In this document: one piece after another, positions 46,461 to 54,239 of the stretch
Numbering within the stretch: position 1 is the stretch's first letter
Layout of the letters: each line of letters starts with the position of its first letter
IMG/VR virus record: IMGVR_UViG_3300017783_000015
Coordinates: 1 to 64,000 of that record
Length of the DNA stretch: 64,000 nt
Source of the DNA: a virus
Strand: one strand, 5' to 3'
Program-made: the position numbers and the translations under genes
The notes under the pieces: generated by a model
The model's input: only the letters and a program-made list of their open reading frames with translations
Databases searched by the model: none
Told to the model about the DNA's origin: nothing

Positions 46461-47787
46461 CGAGGGCTTTCACAATGCAGCATACGCTGTAGTGGAAGGA
46501 GATAAGGTTATCTACGCAACAGAAGTAGAGAGAATAACTCGTGTAAAAAATGATAAAACAATACCAGATTTTCATTTCAACACATTACAGAGTAAATTTA
46601 ATTATGATGAAACAATTTTTTATGAACATACTGATATCAAGAATGCGAGACGAGACATGTACAGAATGGCAAAAACAACGCCGTGCAGACCGTATACTCA
46701 CAGAAATATATTTCACCATGAAAGCCATTACGCCGCTGCTTATTTTTCTGCTCCTTTCACTCCTGACAGCACGGTTGTAATCGATGCTATTGGAGAGTTT
46801 GATACAGCAACAATATGGGTAGAGGGTAAGAAAGTATGGTCAAAGCAATACCCATGGTCACTAGGATTATTCTATAGTGCAATCACGAAACGAATAGGAC
46901 TAAAACCAAACGAAGATGAGTATATTACTATGGGCATGGCTGCCTTTGGGGATATATCTATAGATATGCAGGAAGAAATACACCAAAATAATCACAAAGG
47001 TTTTAAGAGACGTAAGTGGTTTTGGCACACTCCTGAAGATATAGCTGCGTCAGCACAAGCTCATCTAGAAACAGAGCTACTAGACATCTTTGCAAAAGCA
47101 AGGAAGTATGGACCAAATGTAGCGTATGCTGGTGGGGTTGCGTTAAACTGTGTGGCAAACAGTAAGATAAGACCTATGTTTGACAATATGTGGATATTTC
47201 CAAACCCAGGCGATGCAGGTAGTGCGTTAGGTTGCGTACTTGCAAAAACTAAACAGAAAATAAAATTCGAAGACACTTTCCTAGGACATGATATAACAAG
47301 AAGTATCAATCCTAAGTTAGTAGTCGATACACTACTTAAAAGAAAAGTAGTAGGAGTAGCAAATGGAAAAGCAGAATTTGGGCCTCGTGCCCTCGGGAAT
47401 CGCAGTTTGCTTGGTGATGTTCGTTATGATATTAAAGACACAGTCAATAATATTAAGCGAAGACAAAAGTTTCGTCCTTTTGCTCCCGCAATCCTCGAGG
47501 AGTATTATGAAAAATATTTTGAAGGATACGGAAACGAATACATGCAATTCGTTGCAAAAGCGAAACACGACTACAGTTCTGTCACACACATTGATGGAAC
47601 CTCAAGAGTCCAGGTGGTCAAGCCTAGCTCTAAGTCAGCACTGCGACCTATACTAGAAGAATATTACGAGAGAACAGGAGTACCTATGTTGCTCAATACA
47701 AGTTTGAATATTAAAGGCGAACCTATGGTTAATACTGTGGAAGACGCTGATAGATTTCAAAGCAACTACGGAGTGAGAGTATTTTGA
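46441..47787 (+). CDS. Carbamoyltransferase (NodU/TobZ/CmcH family)
   Basis: A 448-residue enzyme; start placed at MRYLGISEGFHNAAYAVVEG. The Kae1-like domain has the metal-binding HESHYAAAYFSAPF, YAGGVALNCVANSK and GDAGSALGCVLAKT. The YrdC-like C-terminal domain has FGPRALGNRSLLGDVRYDIK, KRRQKFRPFAPAILEEYYEK and LLNTSLNIKGEPMVNT. Members use carbamoyl phosphate and ATP to put an O-carbamoyl group on sugars, antibiotics or, in some phages, hydroxymethylated bases. Confidence 0.93.
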   Translation: MRYLGISEGFHNAAYAVVEGDKVIYATEVERITRVKNDKTIPDFHFNTLQSKFNYDETIFYEHTDIKNARRDMYRMAKTTPCRPYTHRNIFHHESHYAAAYFSAPFTPDSTVVIDAIGEFDTATIWVEGKKVWSKQYPWSLGLFYSAITKRIGLKPNEDEYITMGMAAFGDISIDMQEEIHQNNHKGFKRRKWFWHTPEDIAASAQAHLETELLDIFAKARKYGPNVAYAGGVALNCVANSKIRPMFDNMWIFPNPGDAGSALGCVLAKTKQKIKFEDTFLGHDITRSINPKLVVDTLLKRKVVGVANGKAEFGPRALGNRSLLGDVRYDIKDTVNNIKRRQKFRPFAPAILEEYYEKYFEGYGNEYMQFVAKAKHDYSSVTHIDGTSRVQVVKPSSKSALRPILEEYYERTGVPMLLNTSLNIKGEPMVNTVEDADRFQSNYGVRVF

Positions 47788-48533
47788 TTTACTGGAACGG
47801 ATGTAGTTTTGTTAGAGGCATGGAGATACGCAACCGTCCTCGTGATATCTTTGCTAACATTGTTAGTGAAGAATTTGGTCAACCTTGGTGGGATAATGCT
47901 AAAGTTGGTGGAAGTAATGACAGAATATGGAGAACAACCATGGATGACATGATACGGAAACCAGCAAAGCTAGCCATCATCTGTTGGTCAGGAATAAATA
48001 GATTTGAGTATCTTGACGACCACAACACATGGAGAAGTGCAGTTTGGGTAAAGTATAAGTTTGATAAGAAAAATTTAAAAATTAGTGAACAATCAGAAAC
48101 ACACTTTCACCCACGCATGACATTGAAACAGTGGAAAGCTATACAGGGTTGGGCTATACACGTTCGTTCTATGAGATACAATATTATAAATACATTTAAT
48201 CATATGATAAGTATAAAGTATTTTTTAGAATCAAAGAACATACCATATCTATTTTACAATTTGTCTGATGGACAAATACAACCCACACTAAAAATATTAG
48301 ACGAGCAAAGAATGGAAGGCGCTAATAACTTGTGGGAGGTAGGACACATGAAGTTAAATGACTATCTAGATGAACTACCTCACTTGCAAGAAGAAGCTTT
48401 CTATGACATGTGTAAAAGAGAACAAGTGCCATTCGGACCGAAAGACCATCCATTAGAGGAAGGTCACAAGTTGATGGCAGAGAGAATTATTGGAGATATA
48501 TATGATAAAAAACTGGATAAAGTCTTTAGTTAA
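47784..48533 (+). CDS. SGNH-hydrolase-like phage protein
   Basis: A 249-residue protein, TTG start. The opening IYWNGCSFVRGMEIRNRP resembles the first SGNH block, AKVGGSNDRIWRTTMDD gives Gly/Asn, and a late PLEEGHKLMAERI gives the catalytic His block. SGNH enzymes remove or add acyl groups on glycans. Last main gene of the cassette. Confidence 0.7.
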   Translation: MIYWNGCSFVRGMEIRNRPRDIFANIVSEEFGQPWWDNAKVGGSNDRIWRTTMDDMIRKPAKLAIICWSGINRFEYLDDHNTWRSAVWVKYKFDKKNLKISEQSETHFHPRMTLKQWKAIQGWAIHVRSMRYNIINTFNHMISIKYFLESKNIPYLFYNLSDGQIQPTLKILDEQRMEGANNLWEVGHMKLNDYLDELPHLQEEAFYDMCKREQVPFGPKDHPLEEGHKLMAERIIGDIYDKKLDKVFS

Positions 48534-48615
48534 GAAATGGAAAGCTTTGTGCTGGCAGTGGGAGAACCGCAACATGGTTGAGGACACTCACATTTATGAA
48601 GGCGAGGACAATTAA
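48502..48615 (+). CDS. Small hypothetical peptide
   Basis: A 37-residue ORF (MIKNWIKSLVKKWKALCWQW), amphipathic and basic then acidic. It overlaps the previous gene. Weakly supported. Confidence 0.4.
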   Translation: MIKNWIKSLVKKWKALCWQWENRNMVEDTHIYEGEDN

Positions 48616-48658
48616 ATTTTGTCCCAAAAAATCGTATCTAGCACTCAAAAAATAGTTC

Positions 48659-48687
48659 TTGACAGCAGCTCAAAAATCGTCTATAAT
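48659..48687 (+). promoter_or_regulatory. Rightward promoter of the ligase C-half
   Basis: AAAATAGTTC, TTGACA, 17 bp, TATAAT, then a short leader with GGAGAGAG before the GTG at 48716. Confidence 0.9.
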
Positions 48688-48715
48688 ATATCTATATTTT
48701 GGAGAGAGAAGCTAA

Positions 48716-49489
48716 GTGAAACAGATTATACCACCGACTAACTGTCCTTGTTGCGCTAGTATATTAGTATACCGCAATGACCAGTTATTTTGTGAGGACA
48801 TTACTTGTCCAGCACAGTGGGATAAAAAAGTAGAACACTTTGCTTCGACTCTTAAGATAAAAGGACTCGGACCTGCAACTCTTAACAAGTTGCAAATCGA
48901 AGACTATGCAGAACTTTACGAACTAACAGTATCTGAAATAAGAGAAAGATTAGGAAGTACAAAGTTAGCTGAGAAACTCTTTGTCGAGATTGAGAAATCA
49001 AAACAAAGTAAGTTGGTTGATATTATACCAGCTTTCAGCATACCCCTTATTGGTCGGTCGGCTTCTCAAAAATTATGCGATAGAATATCACACATCGAAG
49101 ATATTAGCGAGAAAAGTTGTACTGAAGCAGGTATCGGACCAAAAGCATCGGCTAACTTAATTCAGTGGTTAGAAACTGAATTCTACCCTAATCAATACTT
49201 GACAACACTACCTTTCAAATGGAATAATAAAGTAATTAGAAAAAAAGAGGTCATAGGAGTTGTTTGCATATCAGGTAAGTTAAAGTCATATTCGACTAAG
49301 GCACACGCCACTAAAGTTCTAAATGAATATGGTTTTACAGTAAAGAGTTCGTTGACAAAGGACTGCACTCATCTTATAAATGAGAGTGGAATCGAGTCAG
49401 CAAAAACAACGACAGCTCGTGACCGAGGTGTTATAATAATAAGTAATATTAAACATTTGATAGAGGAAAATAAAAATGGCATTACCTAA
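48716..49489 (+). CDS. ligA: NAD-dependent DNA ligase, C-terminal half (zinc finger, HhH, BRCT)
   Basis: A 257-residue protein, GTG start. A Cys4 zinc finger (NCPCCASILVYRNDQLFCED, then CPAQW) is followed by helix-hairpin-helix units (LKIKGLGPATLNKLQIED, IPLIGRSASQKLC, GIGPKASANLIQWL). A BRCT domain follows (VVCISGKLKSYSTKAHATKV, then LTKDCTHLINESGI). Together with the protein at 41920-42861 this makes a full LigA in two chains. Confidence 0.9.
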   Translation: MKQIIPPTNCPCCASILVYRNDQLFCEDITCPAQWDKKVEHFASTLKIKGLGPATLNKLQIEDYAELYELTVSEIRERLGSTKLAEKLFVEIEKSKQSKLVDIIPAFSIPLIGRSASQKLCDRISHIEDISEKSCTEAGIGPKASANLIQWLETEFYPNQYLTTLPFKWNNKVIRKKEVIGVVCISGKLKSYSTKAHATKVLNEYGFTVKSSLTKDCTHLINESGIESAKTTTARDRGVIIISNIKHLIEENKNGIT

Positions 49490-50192
49490 ATGGACAGACG
49501 AAAGAACTCAACAATTAGTTGATTTCGTTGGAAGTGAGTCACCTATCTCACAAAACACAGTTGCTAACGCAGCTGATGAGTTAGAAACATCTGTAAGAAG
49601 TGTTTCTTCTAAACTCAGAAAAATGGGTTTCGAGGTTGAACTAGCTTCAGCTTCAGCTTCTAAATCATTCTCAGATGAGCAAGAAGCTACATTAAGCACA
49701 TTCGTGCAAGACAATTCTGGCGTATACACATATGCTGAAATTGCTGGAAACTTTGAAGGCGGACACTTTAGTGCGAAGTCAATTCAAGGAAAAATCCTTT
49801 CTATGCAGTTAACAGAACATGTTAAACCTGCACCTAAAGTTGAGACTGTTAAGTCTTACAACGAGGAAGAAGAAGGGCAATTTGTATCATTAGTAAATGA
49901 TGGTGCATTTATTGAGGACATCGCTGAAGCCCTAGGCAGAAGTGTAAACTCAATCAGAGGTAAAGCATTATCTCTTCTCAGAGCAGGAGAAATCAATGCT
50001 ATTCCTAAGCAGAAAGAAACCAAAGGTTCAAGCAAAGCTGATCCTTTAGCAGGTGTCGACATTGACGGCATGACTGTTGAAGAAATTGCTGATGAAATCG
50101 GCAAAACAGTAAGAGGCGTGAAAACAATGCTTACTAGAAGAGGCTTACAGTGTGCGGACTATAACGGCGCTGCTAAAAAAGAAATAGGCTAA
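49476..50192 (+). CDS. Multi-repeat SANT/Myb-like HTH protein
   Basis: A 238-residue protein with three or four HTH units: KWTDERTQQLVDFVG...ELETSVRSVSSKLRKMGF at 5-52, SFSDEQEATLSTFVQ...SAKSIQGKILS near 65-110, YNEEEEGQFVSLV...LGRSVNSIRGKALSLL near 130-175 and MTVEEIADEIGKTVRGVKTM near 205. It could bind DNA at several contiguous sites. It ends before a terminator. Confidence 0.8.
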   Translation: MALPKWTDERTQQLVDFVGSESPISQNTVANAADELETSVRSVSSKLRKMGFEVELASASASKSFSDEQEATLSTFVQDNSGVYTYAEIAGNFEGGHFSAKSIQGKILSMQLTEHVKPAPKVETVKSYNEEEEGQFVSLVNDGAFIEDIAEALGRSVNSIRGKALSLLRAGEINAIPKQKETKGSSKADPLAGVDIDGMTVEEIADEIGKTVRGVKTMLTRRGLQCADYNGAAKKEIG

Positions 50193-50206
50193 ACTATTTC
50201 TATCCG

Positions 50207-50244
50207 AGGCGAGCAGTTCATCTATGGATTGCCTCGCCTTTTTT
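50207..50244 (+). terminator. Intrinsic terminator
   Basis: AGGCGAG pairs with CTCGCCT, followed by a T-run. Confidence 0.85.
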
Positions 50245-50276
50245 GTATATATTAACTTTGTTTTGGGAGAGACAGA

Positions 50277-51638
50277 TTGACTTTAGAGAGTGCATTACTC
50301 AAACAAATACTTGCGAATGGCGACTTTGAGACTTGGAATGGTCTGAAAGAACACTATTTCCCAGAAGGTGAGTACCGAAAACTGTGGCGAATAGTAGACA
50401 AACATGTTCACAAGTATAACGATTTACCTAGCTTTGAAGATTTAAAGCTAGAAGTCCGTTCGCGTGATTTACAAGAAAAAATATATGCAATCGAAACAGT
50501 TGAAACAGATGTCGAGTCTATAATTCTATTAGACTATCTGAAAAATCAATTTACTCAATCCGAGATATTATCGAAAATCGAAAACTATGTTGACACACAA
50601 GTAGCTATATCAGATGCTAGAGAAAACATAGACCTACTACAAGAAATTGTTGTGCAAGTGGAAGATAGCGTTGACACCAACGACGAAGCTGACAACATGG
50701 AAACTGTAGAGCTTTTCGATAGTGATGAGGACTTAGCAAAGTTTTTACCGCTCGGGCTCAATCAAGAATACGACCTGGACTATACATTCTCTCCCAAAGA
50801 CTTGGTAGTTATCGGTGGACAGCGTGGTGGAGGTAAGTCCTTTACCTGTTGTAACGTGGCAGCTGCTGCCCAAGATAAGGGCAAATCAGCACTATACTTT
50901 ACTATTGAAATGGACACTAGACAAATGTTGCAGAGAATCTGTGGTATTCAGACAGGTGTTCCTAGTAAGCGAATCAAAGCAAAGAATCTTTCTCCAATGG
51001 AGTGGGATAAAGTTGCTCAATGGTGGGCTGCTAGATTCAATTCAGGAGAAGAAGTCTACAGTAAGTGGCAAGACCACCAAGATTTCGACAAGTTCCATTA
51101 TGAACTTAGTAGAAACAGACTGAAAGAAGGACAACCTCTCATAGATATTCATTACGACCCATCACTTACTTTAGCGAAAATTATTAGCGTAGTAAGACAA
51201 AAGCAAGTCCAGTTACCAAACTTGGGCGTGGTCATAGTGGACTATCTAAACCAAGTGAAACGCCATAACGCACCAAATCGTTCAGGTCAGTATGATTGGA
51301 CCGAGCAAATCGAGATCTCAAAAGGTCTCAAATCTCTCGCACAAGAGAGCAAAGTTCTAGTTCTCTCCGCTTTTCAGACTAATGAGAAAGGAGAGGCAAG
51401 ATTCTCAAAAGGAATCTTGGATGCTGTTGATGCTGCTTACAGCATACAGCATTGGGGAGACGAAGAACCTTGTATTAAGTTTAAGTGTGATAAGATGAGA
51501 AGTGGAGCAGCAGAAAACTTCACCTCAGAAATGAACTGGGAAACCTTAAAGATTGGGCCTCACACTGCCCTTGACCCAGATGAAAAGTCAGAAATGAAAG
51601 AAGCAATGACAACAGGGGAAGATACATACGATCTATGA
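50277..51638 (+). CDS. Replicative DNA helicase (DnaB/RecA-fold)
   Basis: A 453-residue protein, TTG start after GGGAGAGA. An N-terminal helical domain (about 1-140) leads to the ATPase core: DLVVIGGQRGGGKSFTCCNV (Walker A) near 182, YFTIEMDTRQMLQRICG near 215, VVIVDYLNQVKRH (Walker B) near 320 and LKSLAQESKVLVLSAFQTNE near 350. It unwinds the fork and works with the primase at 53400. Confidence 0.9.
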   Translation: MTLESALLKQILANGDFETWNGLKEHYFPEGEYRKLWRIVDKHVHKYNDLPSFEDLKLEVRSRDLQEKIYAIETVETDVESIILLDYLKNQFTQSEILSKIENYVDTQVAISDARENIDLLQEIVVQVEDSVDTNDEADNMETVELFDSDEDLAKFLPLGLNQEYDLDYTFSPKDLVVIGGQRGGGKSFTCCNVAAAAQDKGKSALYFTIEMDTRQMLQRICGIQTGVPSKRIKAKNLSPMEWDKVAQWWAARFNSGEEVYSKWQDHQDFDKFHYELSRNRLKEGQPLIDIHYDPSLTLAKIISVVRQKQVQLPNLGVVIVDYLNQVKRHNAPNRSGQYDWTEQIEISKGLKSLAQESKVLVLSAFQTNEKGEARFSKGILDAVDAAYSIQHWGDEEPCIKFKCDKMRSGAAENFTSEMNWETLKIGPHTALDPDEKSEMKEAMTTGEDTYDL

Positions 51639-51802
51639 TATTATACACAGAAAAACAACTTGAAGACGCATGGCACATTCATTGTGCAGAAATAGTATAT
51701 AGCAACCAAGAAAGCACAGTATATTTAGCATATCCAACACTAGAGGAGTTCAGACCTATCTATGAAGAAATGATGGAGGATATATTAAGTGGTCGCACAT
51801 GA
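51635..51802 (+). CDS. Small acidic protein
   Basis: A 55-residue ORF (MILYTEKQLEDAWHIHCAEI). Overlaps the helicase stop and the sulfotransferase start. Function unknown. Confidence 0.55.
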   Translation: MILYTEKQLEDAWHIHCAEIVYSNQESTVYLAYPTLEEFRPIYEEMMEDILSGRT

Positions 51803-52442
51803 TAAGAAATGGTGTTATGTACATATACCTAAATGCGGAGGTATATCAATAACAAGAGCATGGTTAGCTCAACAAGACAAAAAATTTTTATTCCAACATA
51901 GAAATTGGCAAGTAGGATTAAATGCCGATTTTATTAGAGAGGGAATAGACAACAGAACAAAAGGAACAGTATTTAACAATATACACGCAACCTACGACCA
52001 GTTAGCAATACAGTACCCAAACTATAAGTATTATACTGTAATAAGAAACCCTCTCACAAGATGGGAAAGTCTTTATAAACACGCTTGTGATGAAGGCTTT
52101 ATAGTAGACTGGGATATTATAACTTGGACAAAGAAAGCAATACAGTCCCTAGAGAATGGGGCATACTTCGGTACTATACAGAACTTAGATGTATTTGAAA
52201 AAAGTTTAGTTCGTATGGGCAGTTACCATGTGATGTATTTACCAGCATGGACATACTACAGAGAACCAGAAGTAGAAGTGCATAGACTAGAAGACCACAC
52301 TATTTGGAAAGCTCTAGGAATAATAAGAAACAATCATCATGCCTCTATAACACAACTAGCAGGGTATGATAAAGAGTATGTAATGAAATTAATTTACGAA
52401 TACTACAGGAAGGATTTTGAAAGATGGCAGATGACAGAGTAA
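51789..52442 (+). CDS. Sulfotransferase-like protein
   Basis: A 217-residue protein, GTG start. WCYVHIPKCGGISITRAWL near residue 8 is the 5'-phosphosulfate-binding loop and YYTVIRNPLTRWESLYKHA near 78 is the 3'-phosphate-binding motif, so a PAPS-dependent sulfotransferase fold is complete. It might sulfate surface glycans. Confidence 0.8.
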   Translation: MVAHDKKWCYVHIPKCGGISITRAWLAQQDKKFLFQHRNWQVGLNADFIREGIDNRTKGTVFNNIHATYDQLAIQYPNYKYYTVIRNPLTRWESLYKHACDEGFIVDWDIITWTKKAIQSLENGAYFGTIQNLDVFEKSLVRMGSYHVMYLPAWTYYREPEVEVHRLEDHTIWKALGIIRNNHHASITQLAGYDKEYVMKLIYEYYRKDFERWQMTE

Positions 52443-52903
52443 GTAGAGAAACTGCAGAACTAGTACCTCTAGCACCACATACTTGGTATGTAAGAAAGAT
52501 AGGGTGGCTACTAGAGCAACCTAAAGTAAAAGAGAATATAGTAAATGTTCCGCCCAATGAACCACTGAGAGAAGCACTAAAGAAAGAAGGAGTGCGTTCT
52601 CCATTTTTATGTATGCCAAACTGGTACCCGATTGCAGGAAGTCAAAGACTGAGAGTGCTTAGTGAGATACCTGAACTATGGGAACAAGAAGTAAGAGTAT
52701 GCAGATTTGATAAAGAGTGGTGGCTACATTATTATTTATGGGGCGACACAGAATTTAGAGACAAAGCGGTTGCTGTTTGGTTTCAAATGGCAGAATTAGT
52801 ATGGAAAAGTATGTACTATGAGAATGATGAAAAATTTAGGGAGTACGAAAGATTAGGAGATGAATTGGAATGGAAACACAAGTCAAAGTTAACGGACAAG
52901 TAA
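52424..52903 (+). CDS. ParB/sulfiredoxin-like protein
   Basis: A 159-residue protein with LREALKKEGVRSPFLCMPNW and PIAGSQRLRVLSEIPEL, the G-x-Q-R ParB-like core, as in 36596-36982. The rest is Trp-rich. Overlaps both neighbours. Confidence 0.6.
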   Translation: MADDRVSRETAELVPLAPHTWYVRKIGWLLEQPKVKENIVNVPPNEPLREALKKEGVRSPFLCMPNWYPIAGSQRLRVLSEIPELWEQEVRVCRFDKEWWLHYYLWGDTEFRDKAVAVWFQMAELVWKSMYYENDEKFREYERLGDELEWKHKSKLTDK

Positions 52904-53364
52904 TAATTCTAGCAGACACAAATCCTTTACATCATGAAGGGTATTGTCAATGGAAAAATATAAATACAAAACAAATATGGAATGTTGATGGCAGCGAAGC
53001 ACAAGTATGTTTCAATGCAGAGTTAGCAGAGCAGAAAGAGATTACTTTTCTAGCCCCAGTAATAACACGACCAAATACTATAGAAATATGTAGAAACAAT
53101 AAAATAATAGAGCATACATGGGTAGAGACAATAGACACAGAATTAGACCAGAATCAAATTATGGTACATGATTTATATGATGGCAACATATTTGTAGATG
53201 TATGGGAAAAAGGTGTAGGTTATGTACCTAGTTGCGGAACAGGAGCTGCATCTGCAGCACTATTCGGTAATAATACATTTATGGATGTATATTGCAGAGG
53301 CGGTAAGTATACAATCAAAAAGGATTATTACAGTTGGACTATGGAGGCGGAAAATATTTCTTGA
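52870..53364 (+). CDS. Half-length diaminopimelate-epimerase-like protein
   Basis: A 164-residue protein. FVDVWEKGVGYVPSCGTGAA followed by a Gly-rich end (YCRGGKYTIKKDYY) matches the C-terminal half of DapF, including the catalytic Cys in C-G-T-G-A. A normal DapF has two such halves; only one is here. It may dimerise or have changed function. It ends in ENIS because its last codons are in the next promoter. Confidence 0.65.
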   Translation: METQVKVNGQVIILADTNPLHHEGYCQWKNINTKQIWNVDGSEAQVCFNAELAEQKEITFLAPVITRPNTIEICRNNKIIEHTWVETIDTELDQNQIMVHDLYDGNIFVDVWEKGVGYVPSCGTGAASAALFGNNTFMDVYCRGGKYTIKKDYYSWTMEAENIS

Positions 53365-53389
53365 CAAATCCTTAAAAATTTGTTATAAT
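53361..53389 (+). promoter_or_regulatory. Rightward promoter of primase-polymerase genes
   Basis: AAAATATTTC, TTGACA, 17 bp, TATAAT; the primase ATG is 10 bases downstream. Confidence 0.88.
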
Positions 53390-53399
53390 ATATGTAATT

Positions 53400-54239
53400 A
53401 TGATAGCTGAAGAACTTCTTAGAGAAAAAGGAATTGATTATCGTCTTTCGGGTAAAGACGCAATAATCTCATGTCTGAACCCAGAGCATGACGACACTAA
53501 TCCATCAATGAGGGTGGACAAAATTACAGGCATATTCCATTGTTTCTCTTGCGGTTACAAAGGTAATCTATTTAGTTATTTTGGTGCACCAGCATCACCG
53601 TTAGAAGTGAAGATGCACCGCATAAAAGAAAAGGTCAATAAAGTTAAAAGCGAAACTGTCGGTATCCAACTCCCAAAGGATCGAGTGATGTGGAAAGGTG
53701 GCGGACTCAGAAATATATCTGAGGAAACTCTCGCAATATGGGATGCATTCACATGGAGTGCTCCCCAGTTCGAGAACCGTATCATCTTTCCTATTCGTGA
53801 CATTCGAGGCAAGACAGTCGCACTGATAGGTAGGAGTTTAGATGACTTCTCACAAATGAAGTATTACATCTATCCGAATGGCGTAGAAATGCCATTCTGT
53901 CCAGCAAAAGTAAAACCTATGCAGAATAGAGTTATATTGGTGGAGGGCATATTTGATGCTCTTAACCTTTGGGATAAAGGTCTCAAAAATACAGTGTGTA
54001 CATTTGGCACACAACAAGTGAATTGGGTCAAACTAAGTCTGCTGAAACTACAAGGTGTTCAAGGCTTAGACATTATGTTTGACGGGGATGAGGCGGGTAT
54101 AAAAGCTGCTGAGCAAGCCAAAGGCTTGGCTGAGAAACTGGAGCTCTCAGCAAGAGTAGTAAAACTAAGGGATAATGTAGACCCTGGTAATTTAACAAAA
54201 CCAGAAATAGAAAGATTAAAGGAAAAATTATATGGCTAA
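53400..54239 (+). CDS. DnaG-type DNA primase (zinc finger plus Toprim)
   Basis: A 279-residue primase. A CHC2-type zinc finger holds CLNPEHDDTNPSMRVD and FHCFSCGYKGN. The Toprim part has RVILVEGIFDALNLWDKG (Glu) and LDIMFDGDEAGIKAAEQA (D-x-D). It is compact, like T7/mitochondrial-type primase parts. Practically leaderless. Overlaps the polymerase start. Confidence 0.9.
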   Translation: MIAEELLREKGIDYRLSGKDAIISCLNPEHDDTNPSMRVDKITGIFHCFSCGYKGNLFSYFGAPASPLEVKMHRIKEKVNKVKSETVGIQLPKDRVMWKGGGLRNISEETLAIWDAFTWSAPQFENRIIFPIRDIRGKTVALIGRSLDDFSQMKYYIYPNGVEMPFCPAKVKPMQNRVILVEGIFDALNLWDKGLKNTVCTFGTQQVNWVKLSLLKLQGVQGLDIMFDGDEAGIKAAEQAKGLAEKLELSARVVKLRDNVDPGNLTKPEIERLKEKLYG

